From assembly GCA_947246015.1 (NCBI GenBank), contig CAMXQE010000011.1:30713-94712 (forward strand): 64,000 nucleotides of DNA, in the 5' to 3' direction. The position numbers were made by a program, and so were the translations under genes. The notes below the pieces were generated by a model that ran no database searches, had not been told where the DNA came from, and saw only the letters and a list, made by a program, of their open reading frames with translations. Source of the stretch: an uncultured Lachnospiraceae bacterium. Its GTDB lineage: Bacteria; Bacillota; Clostridia; Lachnospirales; Lachnospiraceae. Shown piece after piece: positions 36,820 to 46,536 of the stretch. The first letter of the stretch is position 1. Each line of letters opens with the position of its first letter.

Positions 36820-37968
36820 TTAGAGAAGAGATTCATACAATCCGGTAATATCCTCCACGCTTGTCTCCTTCGGATTACCGGGACGGCAGGCATCATCATA
36901 TGCCGACTGCGCAAGGAAAGGAATGTCCTCCCTCTTTACGATATCCTTCAGATTATCCGGAATCCCGACATCCTGAGACAGTTTCTTAACCGCATCCACT
37001 GCAGCCTTACGGTATTCCTCCACACTCATGGACTCTGTCCCCTCCACGCCCATTGCCTGTGCAATATATTTATATTTGTCCCCTGTTGCCTCCGCATTAT
37101 ACTCCATAACCGTCGGAAGGATAATCGCATTGGCAATTCCGTGCGGGGTATCATATAATGCTCCCAGCGGATGCGCCATGGAATGTACGATGCCAAGCCC
37201 TACATTGGAAAAGCCCATACCGGCCACGTATTGTCCCAAGGCCATTCCTTCCCGGCCCTCCGGCGTATTGTCCACCGCCCCCCTTAAGGAACGCGCAATG
37301 ATTTCAATCGCTTTCAGATGGAACATATCCGACAGTTCCCATGCACCGGCTGTAATATAACCTTCAATCGCATGGGTCAGGGCATCCATTCCGGTAGCCG
37401 CCGTCAGTCCCTTTGGCATGGAAGCCATCATATCGGGATCCACTACTGCCACAACCGGTATATCATGGGGATCCACGCATACCATCTTCCGGTTTTTCTC
37501 CACATCCGTAATCACGTAATTAATCGTTACTTCTGCCGCTGTTCCTGCCGTTGTCGGCACCGCAATAATAGGAACGCACTTATTCTTTGTCGCCGCTGTT
37601 CCTTCCAGGCTCCTCACATCCGCGAACTCCGGATTGTTGATGATAATTCCTACCGCTTTCGCCGTATCCATGGAAGAACCGCCTCCGATTGCCACAATGT
37701 AATCCGCGCCGCAGGCTTTAAAAGTCTCTACACCGGTCTGCACGTTCTCAATGGTCGGATTGGGTTTGATGTTGGAATACAATTCATACGCCAGTCCTGC
37801 CCCGTCCAGTACGTCCAAAACCTTTTTCGTCACACCGAATTTCACAAGGTCCGGGTCGGAACATACAAACGCTTTCTGAAAACCCCTTCCTTTCGCCTCA
37901 TCCGCAATCGCCGCTATCGCTCCTGCCCCATGATAAGACGTTTCGTTCAATACAAATCTGTTTGCCAT
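36820..37968 (-). CDS. fucO: Lactaldehyde reductase (iron-containing alcohol dehydrogenase)
   Basis: A 382-residue group III alcohol dehydrogenase that matches the recalled E. coli FucO along its length (for example MANRxxLNET start, VPTTAGTAAEVTINYVITD, CVDPHDIP, GMDALTHAIEGYIT, ALGQYVAGMGFSNVGLG). NAD site GGGSSMDTAKA; metal histidines in HSMAHPLGALYDTPHG. It reduces lactaldehyde to 1,2-propanediol in fucose or rhamnose fermentation. It is alone here, about 21 kb from the sugar isomerase/kinase cluster. AAAGGAGAGG precedes the ATG. Confidence 0.92.
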   Translation of the reverse strand: MANRFVLNETSYHGAGAIAAIADEAKGRGFQKAFVCSDPDLVKFGVTKKVLDVLDGAGLAYELYSNIKPNPTIENVQTGVETFKACGADYIVAIGGGSSMDTAKAVGIIINNPEFADVRSLEGTAATKNKCVPIIAVPTTAGTAAEVTINYVITDVEKNRKMVCVDPHDIPVVAVVDPDMMASMPKGLTAATGMDALTHAIEGYITAGAWELSDMFHLKAIEIIARSLRGAVDNTPEGREGMALGQYVAGMGFSNVGLGIVHSMAHPLGALYDTPHGIANAIILPTVMEYNAEATGDKYKYIAQAMGVEGTESMSVEEYRKAAVDAVKKLSQDVGIPDNLKDIVKREDIPFLAQSAYDDACRPGNPKETSVEDITGLYESLL

Positions 37969-38052
37969 AAGTAACCTCTCCTTTTTTAGTTATATTTTCT
38001 TATATATAACCATTATCTGTCAAGCTTATTCTGCAAACCACCCAGACACCTG

Positions 38053-39174
38053 CTAAAGAACCGTCCGCAAATATTCCTCAAGCATCTTCGCTGCCCTCGC
38101 ATGGGATTTTTCCCCCGGATGTTCGCGGGAGCCCACTGTCTCCTCCGTCGCAGCCGGAAGCTGGAGAAAGGCAACATTAGTATCCCCCGTTTCCCTCTGG
38201 TAACGGTTCATGGCATCCGTAATAGCAAAGGTCAGGTCATATCCCAGCATCCCATATGTCCACACGATATGGGATTCCGGATTGTTCTTCCGGATTACAC
38301 CGAGGAAATCAACAACTGCCTGTTTTAACCGTTCTATATCCTCCGGATGGTAAGTTCCGTCGGGATTCCTGCGCTGCTGAAATGTTTGTCCTGTCACCGG
38401 GTCATTCCATTCCGGCTGGTTAAATGCACTCGCATCATTGGTTCCCAGATTTACAATGACAGCATCCGGCTTCCAGCTTTGGAAATCATAAGGTTTCCCC
38501 GCTCCCAGCTTCCCGTTCCTCTCTCCGGCTGCCAGACCGCAGATTTTCTCATACCGGGACGGAATATTGTGACGCGGGTCATTGTCCCATCCACACAGTA
38601 TCCCCCAGCCGCCCTGGGAAATCAGACGGTACTCCGCATCCAGTGCATCGGAAACCATTCTTGCGTAATTCCGGCTGACGCTCATATACATGGGAAGCCA
38701 GTCCATATCTGTTTTTCCCCCATAAGTCCCCTCTCCGGAAGTAATGCTGTCACCGATAAATTCCAGCTTATAACGCCTGTCAGAAACCGGAAGGAAAGCA
38801 CCGTCACTCCGGAATCCCCTGATTAGCAGGCAGCATCCGCCGTCTGCCGACATAGCCTGAAGCTCCCTGAAAAACCGCACATTTTTTACGCTGTCCGGAC
38901 TCATCCCCCGAAACAGGCACAGGGAATAGCTGCCCGGCATCAGCATCTGCCTGCTCAGAAACGCGCCGTTCACGGCTGTCCAAATCCACGGCTCATACAA
39001 ATCAAAATCCACTTCCACATCAATCCAGAGCTCACTGCCCGTCACATTCACTTCTATGCCGCTCCCCTGACTGAACAACGGCAGCGGCTCCTGCCCTTCA
39101 TCCGTCCTTCCGTGGATTTTGTAATTTTTTGCTTCTTTCAGGCTGTATTCTTTTAAATTTTCATTCCGTACCAT
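38053..39174 (-). CDS. Two-domain SGNH carbohydrate esterase (CE2-like)
   Basis: A 373-residue protein. The N-terminal ~130 residues are a beta-rich jelly-roll-like domain (EVNVTGSELWIDVEVDFDLY). The C-terminal SGNH hydrolase has block I FIGDSITSGEGTYG with the catalytic Ser, block II QGGWG, block III VNLGTNDAS and a final HPGEKSH for the catalytic His. The order fits CE2 acetylxylan/acetylglucomannan esterases. There is no signal peptide, so it would act on imported, acetylated oligosaccharides. It lies about 85 bp upstream of fucO on the same strand. Confidence 0.8.
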   Translation of the reverse strand: MVRNENLKEYSLKEAKNYKIHGRTDEGQEPLPLFSQGSGIEVNVTGSELWIDVEVDFDLYEPWIWTAVNGAFLSRQMLMPGSYSLCLFRGMSPDSVKNVRFFRELQAMSADGGCCLLIRGFRSDGAFLPVSDRRYKLEFIGDSITSGEGTYGGKTDMDWLPMYMSVSRNYARMVSDALDAEYRLISQGGWGILCGWDNDPRHNIPSRYEKICGLAAGERNGKLGAGKPYDFQSWKPDAVIVNLGTNDASAFNQPEWNDPVTGQTFQQRRNPDGTYHPEDIERLKQAVVDFLGVIRKNNPESHIVWTYGMLGYDLTFAITDAMNRYQRETGDTNVAFLQLPAATEETVGSREHPGEKSHARAAKMLEEYLRTVL

Positions 39175-39318
39175 CTTTTTTCTTCTCCCATTCTTTTAAT
39201 ATATAGTAAACGAAATTTCTAATATCGTTTACTATTGCAGTACCGCGCAAACCTGCTATTACCAGTGTATTTCTTTCCGACCGTTTTTTCAAGAAAAAAG
39301 TAAGACTGGCAAATCACA

Positions 39319-40182
39319 TCAAAACAAACTCAACTGCTCATACCTCTCCGGAAATTCCCGCAAATACCGGAAACATGCATCCGTATCGCACACGATTCCA
39401 TTCGCACGGCATTTTTCCTGCAGCAGCCCCATCAATTCCCGGTTCCTGTCACTTGGCAGCTCATAAGAATAGCCATACTTCCGATGGTACTTCTCTTTCA
39501 TTCCCAGAAAGTGCCTGTCCAACGCCCTGTAAAAATATTCCCTGTCACCCTCGCGCAAAGTCACACCCATGCCAAACGTAATAATCCCATACACTTTCGC
39601 AGAAATACAATAATCCAAAATTCCCTCAATATTTTCCCTCGTATCGTTAATAAAAGGCAGAATGGGAGACAGCCAGACAATCGTGGGGATTCCGTTTTCA
39701 TGAAAAATCCGCAGTGCCTCTGCCCGCTTTTTTGTGCTGCAGACATTCGGCTCCAATATCCTGCACAACTCCTCATCATAAGTCGTCAGCGTCATCTGCA
39801 CCACACATTTTGCCTTTTCATGAATCCGTTTCAGAAGCTCCAAATCCCTGAGAATCCTGTCCGATTTCGTCTGAATTGCCACACCGTACCCGTAACGCTC
39901 AATTAGTTCCAGACATTTCCTTGTCAGCCCAAGTTCCTCCTCGCAATGCATATAAGGGTCACACATTGCCCCTGTCCCAATCATACATTTTTTCCGTTTG
40001 GAACGGAGAGCTTTTTCCAACAGTTCCGGTGCGTTCTGTTTTACTTCCACATCTTCAAAATCATGGGTAAACCCGTAACATCTGCTCCTGCTGTCGCAGT
40101 AGATACAGCCGTGGGTACATCCCCGGTAAAGATTCATGCCGTTCCCCGACGATAAAATACCTTTCGCATTTACAAAGTGCAT
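39319..40182 (-). CDS. SPL-family radical SAM protein
   Basis: About 287 residues. The 4Fe-4S motif is NLYRGCTHGCIYCDSRSRCY, spacing CxxxCxxC, followed by MIGTGAMCDPYMHCEEELGL and GYGVAIQTKSDRILRDLELL. The family (Rv2578c-like, related to spore photoproduct lyase) has no general function assigned. The long frame from 40341 overlaps the upstream gene; the Met at 40182 lies one base after that gene's stop, with AAGGGG upstream. It is therefore coupled to the GyrI-like gene. Confidence 0.85.
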   Translation of the reverse strand: MHFVNAKGILSSGNGMNLYRGCTHGCIYCDSRSRCYGFTHDFEDVEVKQNAPELLEKALRSKRKKCMIGTGAMCDPYMHCEEELGLTRKCLELIERYGYGVAIQTKSDRILRDLELLKRIHEKAKCVVQMTLTTYDEELCRILEPNVCSTKKRAEALRIFHENGIPTIVWLSPILPFINDTRENIEGILDYCISAKVYGIITFGMGVTLREGDREYFYRALDRHFLGMKEKYHRKYGYSYELPSDRNRELMGLLQEKCRANGIVCDTDACFRYLREFPERYEQLSLF

Positions 40183-40183
40183 A

Positions 40184-40903
40184 TCAGAACCCCTTTTCCT
40201 CCGATGCAGCTTTCCATTCTCCGCCGACTTCTTTCCGCACCGGATGACGGAGCACCGTTTTTCTTTTTGACACTTCCACCCGGTTAGGGTCTGACAAATA
40301 GATTTCGTGATGCATCCGCTCTCCCGTAATATCGTTGACATATCCGTTCTCTAACAGATATTGGTTCATTTTCTCCACCGTCTCAGGCTCATCGTCATAA
40401 GAGCCTGTGTGCATCGCCTGCACACACAAGCCCTCTTCCATCGAAAGCAGTTCTACACAGGAAGCATCCAGCCCTTTCTTCCTTTTCACTTCAGCGGCTG
40501 CCCATTGCAAATCCTTTTCCGATATAAAATCCGGCACACGGATAACGGAAATCCAGCAAAATCCATCCTTATTCCCAGCAGGGTCATACTCCCTGCCATT
40601 CACACCCGCGTTTCCGTCGTCAGCACCGGCTCCCGCTGCTTCCTCCTGCCACCAGAATCCCTCTAAGGGCGGCACTACGTATTCATAAAAACCTTCAATC
40701 CGGTAATCGGTTTTGTAACTCATTTTCAAGGTATAAGAAACCGCATATAACAGGGAAACGGCTTTCTGGTAATCTCCGCCCTCCTCATTGGGATTCCCTT
40801 TTCCGCGTACTGCCAGATACTGCATCGGGGGAACGGATAGGATTTCCGGCCGGGTTTTCGGTAAATAGAACTTTTTCTGTTCTCTTTTAAAATCAAATGG
40901 CAT
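40184..40903 (-). CDS. GyrI-like domain protein
   Basis: A 239-residue soluble protein starting PFDFKREQKKFYLPKTRPEI. The MQYLAVRGKGNPNEEGGDYQ and YRIEGFYEYVVPPLEGFW segments, and C-terminal QAMHTGSYDDEPETVEKMNQ, match stand-alone GyrI-like (SHOCT-lacking) proteins, which bind or hydrolyse small molecules such as drugs. An Asn/Gly-rich insertion (about residues 95-115) is probably a loop. Forms a two-gene unit with the radical SAM gene. Confidence 0.8.
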   Translation of the reverse strand: MPFDFKREQKKFYLPKTRPEILSVPPMQYLAVRGKGNPNEEGGDYQKAVSLLYAVSYTLKMSYKTDYRIEGFYEYVVPPLEGFWWQEEAAGAGADDGNAGVNGREYDPAGNKDGFCWISVIRVPDFISEKDLQWAAAEVKRKKGLDASCVELLSMEEGLCVQAMHTGSYDDEPETVEKMNQYLLENGYVNDITGERMHHEIYLSDPNRVEVSKRKTVLRHPVRKEVGGEWKAASEEKGF

Positions 40904-41171
40904 TTGTGTATACCTCCGCTTCCGTAACCATTCAGCCTATGCCGAACAGTTACCCGCCTGTTTCGCATGATTGAATGGAACTCTTGTTTTTTATTATACA
41001 CCTCTTTTCCTGACAACAGAATGTCATATTATAAAACAATAAACTTCCTCAACAGAAGCGCCCTTGCATCCTTTATTCCCTCGCAAAAAAACTCTGTAAA
41101 TAATGAAAAGCCCACAGACTCGTACCGGAATCTGCAGGCCTGCATTATTTCATACTGCTGTTATAATATTT

Positions 41172-41351
41172 TCAGCAACCAATCCTGAATACCTCAACAG
41201 AGTGCGGTCTCAACCTTACTACCATTCCTTTAGTAAAATTACCCAATTTCTCTTTTTGTACAAAAACCTCTTTTGTTTTGGAATCATATGCAGGATATCC
41301 TAAATGAATCAACAAAGTAAGTACACCATCTTTTATCTTAAAGCTGCACAT
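41172..41351 (-). pseudogene. C-terminal fragment of a glycosidase-like protein
   Basis: A 59-residue frame (MCSFKIKDGVLTLLIHLGYP ... VVRLRPHSVEVFRIGC) with an in-frame stop just upstream. The end LRPHSVEVFRI resembles the terminal beta-strand region of alpha-galactosidases and related glycoside hydrolases. The rest of the gene is absent, as the next gene begins convergently close by at 41381 on the same strand. The rest of the 40904-41380 gap shows nothing else. Confidence 0.35.
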
Positions 41352-41380
41352 GTCATTTTAAAAACTGCGCGTATTGACCT

Positions 41381-43342
41381 TCACATTCCCGGTGCCTGAT
41401 TCGACGGCGGCAGGCAGGTATGGTTCCGGCAGACATAATAAGTCGTCTTCCCGTCAAGCAGTTGATACTCCTCCGTTTCCTCCGTAAGAACTTTTACTTC
41501 CGCATAAAGAGGCAGATTTTTCCTTATCCTCACCGCACAGTCCTTCTCCGGCTTCCTGTCTTCCTCCGATACCACTACCGTAATTTTCTGCCTAGGATGA
41601 AGATACATCAGCAGCGCAAGCAGAAACATGCCATGCCCCGCGGGATATGCTTGCGCTTCTCCGGATAAAAAAGCAAGCTGCCGCTCCGCCAGCCGCCCGT
41701 ATTCCTCCTCACCCGTCATCTGGAAAAGCCGCACCAGACAATACGCCATCACAGAATTACCGCTCGGCAGGGCCCCGTCATAAGTTTCCTTCGGCTTCAT
41801 AATCAGCGTATCATTTTCCGTCCCATACAGAAAATATCCGCCATGGTTTTCATCCGCAAACTGCCGTCCGGCTTCCCCGCAGATTTGTCCGGCGCGTTCC
41901 AGATATGCCTCCTCGCCGGATGCTTCGTACAAATGAAGCAGCGCCGCCGTATAATAAGCGTAATCGTCCAGAAAACCTTTGACCGAATGAACCTTGTTAC
42001 GGCAGCCAGCAAAAAGGCAATTTCCGGAAGCAAGATTCTTTTCTATAAACTGCTGTGCTTTTTTTGCCGCCGAAAGAAAATAAGTATTCCCCGTAATACG
42101 GAAAAGAACCGACAGAGCGCCTATCATAAGGGCATTCCACGAAGTCAGAATCTTGTCGTCCAAATGCAGATGAAAACGGGATTTCCGGTACGCATACAGC
42201 ACTTCTTTTTCTTCCCCGAAATAATCCGCAGTCCCGTTGCCATTTAAAAGATTGGGAATATTTTTCCCTTCAAAATTCCCCTTCCCCGTCATTCCGAAAT
42301 ACCTGCAAAACGCTCTGCCCCTTTTCTCTCCCAGCACATTGCATATTTCTTCATAATCCCATGTATAGTATTTTCCTTCTTCCCCCTCGCTGTCCGCATC
42401 CTGCGCGGAATAAAATTCCCCTTCACTGCCCGTCATTTCCCGCAAAACATACGCTGCCGTTTTCCTTGCCGTATCCAAAAACATCTCGTCGCCTGATGCC
42501 TTATATGCCGCCCCGTAAGCAATGATAAGCAGTGCATTGTCATACAGCATTTTCTCAAAATGGGGGACCAGATAATACCGGTCTGTGGAATACCTGGAAA
42601 ACCCGAATCCGATATGGTCAAAAATCCCGCCCCGGCACATCTGCTCCAGTGTCTTTTTCACCTGTCCAAACACCTGCTTATCACCATTCACCTGTGCATA
42701 TAGCGTCAGGAAAAGCAGATTGTGCGGTGTCGGAAATTTAGGCGCATGACCGAACCCGCCATATTTTTTATCAAAACTGCCGGAAAAAATTTTAACCGCC
42801 TTTTCCGGCAGAAGATTGTCGATACGTCCCTCTGGCCTGCCCGTTCCGGTGCTGACATGCGCTAAGATATTCCGGGCAGATGCCGCTAATTCTTCTTTGC
42901 CGCTTTTCCACTTATCCGCAATCAGCAGCAAAAGCTCACGAAATCCTGTCATGCCATACTTCGATTCGGGAGGAAAATAGGTTCCTGCAAAAAACGGTTT
43001 CTGCTCCGGCGTCAGGAAGATACTCATCGGCCATCCGCCGCTCCCCGTCAATGCCTGACAAACCGACATATATACACTGTCAATGTCCGGACGTTCCTCC
43101 CTGTCCACCTTGACGGAAACAAAGTTCCGGTTGAGGATTTCCGCAATATCCATATTCTCAAAACTTTCCCGCTCCATCACATGACACCAGTGACAGGTAC
43201 TGTAACCGATACTTAAAAACACGGGCTTGTTTTCCCGTGCCGCCTTTTCGAATGCCTCATCCCCCCACGGATACCAGTCCACCGGATTGTCCGAATGCTG
43301 TAATAAATAAGGACTGCTTTGCCCTTTCAGATGATTGCCCAT
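41381..43342 (-). CDS. Thioredoxin-domain protein, DUF255/YyaL family
   Basis: A 653-residue protein of the spermatogenesis-associated-protein-20 type. The N-terminal thioredoxin-like domain has [13 protein letters not shown] and [15 protein letters not shown] with a CxxC-like pair, then [16 protein letters not shown] and [13 protein letters not shown]. The remainder is an (alpha/alpha)6 barrel like N-acylglucosamine 2-epimerase ([29 protein letters not shown]). The function is not established. The gap to the FeoAB gene holds its promoter region and a terminator. Confidence 0.9.
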   Translation of the reverse strand: MGNHLKGQSSPYLLQHSDNPVDWYPWGDEAFEKAARENKPVFLSIGYSTCHWCHVMERESFENMDIAEILNRNFVSVKVDREERPDIDSVYMSVCQALTGSGGWPMSIFLTPEQKPFFAGTYFPPESKYGMTGFRELLLLIADKWKSGKEELAASARNILAHVSTGTGRPEGRIDNLLPEKAVKIFSGSFDKKYGGFGHAPKFPTPHNLLFLTLYAQVNGDKQVFGQVKKTLEQMCRGGIFDHIGFGFSRYSTDRYYLVPHFEKMLYDNALLIIAYGAAYKASGDEMFLDTARKTAAYVLREMTGSEGEFYSAQDADSEGEEGKYYTWDYEEICNVLGEKRGRAFCRYFGMTGKGNFEGKNIPNLLNGNGTADYFGEEKEVLYAYRKSRFHLHLDDKILTSWNALMIGALSVLFRITGNTYFLSAAKKAQQFIEKNLASGNCLFAGCRNKVHSVKGFLDDYAYYTAALLHLYEASGEEAYLERAGQICGEAGRQFADENHGGYFLYGTENDTLIMKPKETYDGALPSGNSVMAYCLVRLFQMTGEEEYGRLAERQLAFLSGEAQAYPAGHGMFLLALLMYLHPRQKITVVVSEEDRKPEKDCAVRIRKNLPLYAEVKVLTEETEEYQLLDGKTTYYVCRNHTCLPPSNQAPGM

Positions 43343-43570
43343 AAAACCTTCCTTTCCGCGTCCCGCTGCCGCACCTTACAACGGTGCATCCTTCCGTTAC
43401 CCGTATTCTGTGCAGTCACCGGAATTTTATGTGCAATTTTTTATGAGTCCTTTTTTTTCAGACGGTAAAATAACACGGCTTATTTTAATCTTTGTAAATT
43501 TTTCGTACAAAGTCTTTGTTTTATTCCACAGCATCCGTTTTTCAAATACATTCCATCCAGACAGTAAAGC

Positions 43571-43596
43571 AAAAAAGGCAGGACTTCGCTCCTGCC
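43571..43596 (-). terminator. Rho-independent terminator of the metal operon
   Basis: On the minus strand GGCAGGA and TCCTGCC form a 7-bp stem around GCGAAG, followed by TTTTTT. It lies about 147 bp after the feoB stop. Confidence 0.8.
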
Positions 43597-43704
43597 GTCT
43601 GCTTCCCTTATGTACCATCCTTGGGCTAAAGCCCGCCAAAAACCCGTTCCGGGGCACCCCCCCGCCGGAGTCAACAACCCCGATGCAGGCAACGGGATAT
43701 CAAA

Positions 43705-43725
43705 CCTGCCGCGGGAATAAAAAAC
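43705..43725 (+). repeat. Family B repeat end, single copy
   Basis: CCTGCCGCGGGAATAAAAAA shares CCGCGGGAATAAA with the ends at 36317 and 36752. Confidence 0.35.
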
Positions 43726-43742
43726 ATCAGCGCATAGTTTTC

Positions 43743-46133
43743 TTATGCAAATCCTAATAAAATTCCTATGCCATGTACGGTAAATGCAGCCACCCACGCA
43801 ATCAGACACTGAACTACTACCGTTCCGACCGCCTTGGTTCCACCCATTTCACGCTTTACAGTTGCAACTGCCGCAACACATGGCGTATACAACAAGGTAA
43901 ACACAAGAAATACAAGTGCGGTAAAAGGCGTAAACAATGTTCCAAGCATGGATATATCCCCGCCTAAAAGAACGGTCAGCGTAGATACAACGCTTTCTTT
44001 TGCAGTAAATCCGGTCATCAATGCGGTAGAAACTCTCCAGTCACCAAATCCAAGCGGTGCAAATAAAGGAGCAGCCATCCCGCCTAACAACGCCAGCAAA
44101 CTTTCTTCCGCCGAAGCCGCAACATTCATTCTTATATCAAAGGTCTGTAAAAACCATATAACAAGAGAAGCCATAAAAATAATGGTAAATGCCTTTTTTG
44201 CAAATCCCTTTGCTTTTTCAACGATAAGCTGCCACACGCTTTTTGCAGAAGGAAACCGATAGTTTGGAAGCTCCATGACAAAAGGAATGGGAGCGCCCTT
44301 ATATTTTGTCCCTTTTAAAATCAGCGCATATAAGATGCCGCAGATAATCCCAAACACATAAAGCCCTACCATAATAAGCGCCTGATACCTTCTTGGGAAA
44401 AATGCGCTGATCATCAGGGTATAGATTGGCAGCTTGGCAGTACAGCTCATAAACGGGACAAGTAATATCGTCATTTTGTGATCCCGTTCACTGGAAAGCG
44501 TTCTGGTAGCCATAATCGCAGGAACAGAACAGCCAAAACCAATCAGCATGGGTACAATGCTTCTCCCTGACAGACCAATCTTGCGGAGTAATCTGTCCAT
44601 AACAAAAGCGACCCTTGCAATATATCCGGTATCCTCCAAAATGGAAAGGAAGAAAAACATTGTCACGATTGTCGGGAGCATACTGAGGACACTTCCCACA
44701 CCGCTGCAGATACCGTCAATCACAAGGGAATGGACTACCGGATTCACCTGTGCTTTTGCAAGCAGCCCATCCAGCGCCGCAACTACCGCATCAATTCCCA
44801 TCCCCATCAAATCAGATAACGCCGCACCGATAAAACTGAATGTCATAACAAATACAAGTGCCATAATTCCGATAAAACAGGGAATTGCTGTATATTTTCC
44901 TGTTAAAATACGGTCTATCGCCATGCTGCGCTTATGTTCTCTGCTTTCATGAGGGCGGACAACGGTTTTTGCACACAGAGCTTCAATAAATGAAAACCTC
45001 ATATTTGCCAGCGCAGCTTCTCTGTCAAGCCCTGTTTCTTTTTCCAGCACAGACACCAGATGTTCAAATGTATCCATTTTTTCAGGAGAAATGGCAAGTT
45101 TTTCTTTCATCAGGCGGTCATTCTCCACCAGCTTTGTAACGGTAAAGCGGACAGGCAGACCTTTCGCTTTTGCTTCCGGCTCTAAAATATGTACCGCCGC
45201 ATGGATACACCGATGCACCGCACCTACGGAATCATGTTCATCATTACTTGCCGGACAGAAATCCACCCTGCCGGGAGTTTCCCTGTGTCTTGCCACATGA
45301 ATCGCATGGTCTGTCAGTTCTTCAATACCTTCATTTTTAGCTGCTGAAATCGGAACCACCGGAATACCAAGAATATCTTCCAGCTCATTCACCCGGACAG
45401 AACCGCCATTTGCCCGGACTTCATCCATCATATTCAGCGCAAGCACCATTGGAATACCAAGCTCCATCAGCTGCATGGTAAGATATAGATTCCTTTCCAT
45501 ATTCGTTGCGTCAACAATATTGATGATTCCGTCCGGGTGTGTATCCATCAGAAAATCCCTTGTCACAATTTCCTCGCTGGAATAAGGTGAAAGGGAATAA
45601 ATCCCCGGCAAATCTGTAACAACCGCTTCTGAATGTTTACGTATCGTCCCGTCCTTACGGTCAACCGTCACGCCGGGGAAATTCCCCACATGCTGGTTTG
45701 CCCCCGTAAGCTGGTTGAATAAAGTCGTTTTTCCGCAGTTCTGGTTTCCTACCAGTGCAAAAGTAATTTTTGCGCCTTCCGGAATCTCATTCGCCGCATC
45801 ATGGACATGATAGCTTTTTGCCCTGCCAAGTTCGCCGACGCCCGGGTGTTCCACTGCCGGTATTCTTTGCGTGGCATAGTTTTTTTCTGCCTTTATATGA
45901 ACCTTCTCCACCGTGATTTTTTGTGCTTCGTCAAGCCGCAGTGTCAGTTCGTACCCTCTTAACGCAATCTGTACCGGATCACCCATAGGAGCAATCTTTT
46001 GAAGCGTAACTTCCGTTTTCGGCGTAAGCCCCATGTCCAGTAAATGATGCCGGAGCGCACCATTTCCGCCTACACTGCGGATATAGGCGCTTTGCTTCGG
46101 CTTCAATTTATCCATTGTTATTTTATCTGCCAT
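43743..46133 (-). CDS. feoB: Ferrous iron transporter, FeoA-FeoB fusion
   Basis: A 796-residue protein. Residues 1-80 form a FeoA SH3-like domain (LKPKQSAYIRSVGGNGALRH). The G domain has G1 VGNQNCGKTTLFNQLTG, G3 VVTDLPGIYSL and G4 LALNMMDE. The membrane part (about 410-796) has the two Gate-like segments, with GFGCSVPAIMATRTL and LYTPCVAAVATVKREMG. It imports Fe(II) under anoxia. It is the last gene of an operon that starts with an HMA protein and a metal exporter. A possible RBS (AAGGA) is 12 bases from the ATG. Confidence 0.95.
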   Translation of the reverse strand: MADKITMDKLKPKQSAYIRSVGGNGALRHHLLDMGLTPKTEVTLQKIAPMGDPVQIALRGYELTLRLDEAQKITVEKVHIKAEKNYATQRIPAVEHPGVGELGRAKSYHVHDAANEIPEGAKITFALVGNQNCGKTTLFNQLTGANQHVGNFPGVTVDRKDGTIRKHSEAVVTDLPGIYSLSPYSSEEIVTRDFLMDTHPDGIINIVDATNMERNLYLTMQLMELGIPMVLALNMMDEVRANGGSVRVNELEDILGIPVVPISAAKNEGIEELTDHAIHVARHRETPGRVDFCPASNDEHDSVGAVHRCIHAAVHILEPEAKAKGLPVRFTVTKLVENDRLMKEKLAISPEKMDTFEHLVSVLEKETGLDREAALANMRFSFIEALCAKTVVRPHESREHKRSMAIDRILTGKYTAIPCFIGIMALVFVMTFSFIGAALSDLMGMGIDAVVAALDGLLAKAQVNPVVHSLVIDGICSGVGSVLSMLPTIVTMFFFLSILEDTGYIARVAFVMDRLLRKIGLSGRSIVPMLIGFGCSVPAIMATRTLSSERDHKMTILLVPFMSCTAKLPIYTLMISAFFPRRYQALIMVGLYVFGIICGILYALILKGTKYKGAPIPFVMELPNYRFPSAKSVWQLIVEKAKGFAKKAFTIIFMASLVIWFLQTFDIRMNVAASAEESLLALLGGMAAPLFAPLGFGDWRVSTALMTGFTAKESVVSTLTVLLGGDISMLGTLFTPFTALVFLVFTLLYTPCVAAVATVKREMGGTKAVGTVVVQCLIAWVAAFTVHGIGILLGFA

Positions 46134-46205
46134 TTTAACTTATATTCCTTTCTTAGTCTGCGATATTTGTGACTGTAAGGCACAAATTCGTGATTCACCT
46201 CTTTT

Positions 46206-46520
46206 TCAATGTTGCAGAATATGTTCCACTCCCTTTTCCACAATCATCTGCACATGTTCATCCACTAATGTATAAAATATCATCTTCCCATCCCTGTGAC
46301 ACCGCACCAGCTTATTTGACTTTAAAAGGTTTAGCTGGTGGGACACCGCAGACTGTGTCATGTCAAGCTGCTCTGCCAAATCGCTGACACATGAATCCTG
46401 TTCCATTAAAAGAAGCAGAATACGGATACGGGTGGGACTCCCAAGCACCTTGAAAAATTCCGTTAAGATATACAGATCGTTATCTTTCAATTCTTTGCCA
46501 AAATGACCGTCCTGTGCCAA
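46206..46520 (-). CDS. ArsR/SmtB-family metal-responsive repressor, CzrA-like
   Basis: A 104-residue winged-helix regulator: VLGSPTRIRILLLLMEQDSC, LAEQLDMTQSAVSHQLNLLK, then VRCHRDGKMIFYTLVDEHVQ. The C-terminal helix DEHVQMIVEKGVEH has the Asp/His...His spacing of the alpha-5 zinc site of CzrA/SmtB. It probably represses the operon in the absence of Zn or Co. The start codon is TTG, with GGGGGG six bases upstream, and lies 16 bp after the exporter gene stop. Confidence 0.9.
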   Translation of the reverse strand: MAQDGHFGKELKDNDLYILTEFFKVLGSPTRIRILLLLMEQDSCVSDLAEQLDMTQSAVSHQLNLLKSNKLVRCHRDGKMIFYTLVDEHVQMIVEKGVEHILQH

Positions 46521-46536
46521 AGGAATCCCCCCTTCC

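Larger units (their letters stand above)
43343..43742. other. Intergenic region between DUF255 gene and feoB
   Basis: No gene is seen in this 400-bp stretch. It holds the terminator at 43571-43596, small palindromes such as GGGCTAAAGCCC, a stem GCAGG...CCTGC (43686-43710) and a family B repeat end. Confidence 0.6.

Noticed and set aside
36820..37968. Threonine dehydrogenase or generic alcohol dehydrogenase
   Set aside because: The long stretches shared with FucO favour lactaldehyde reductase.
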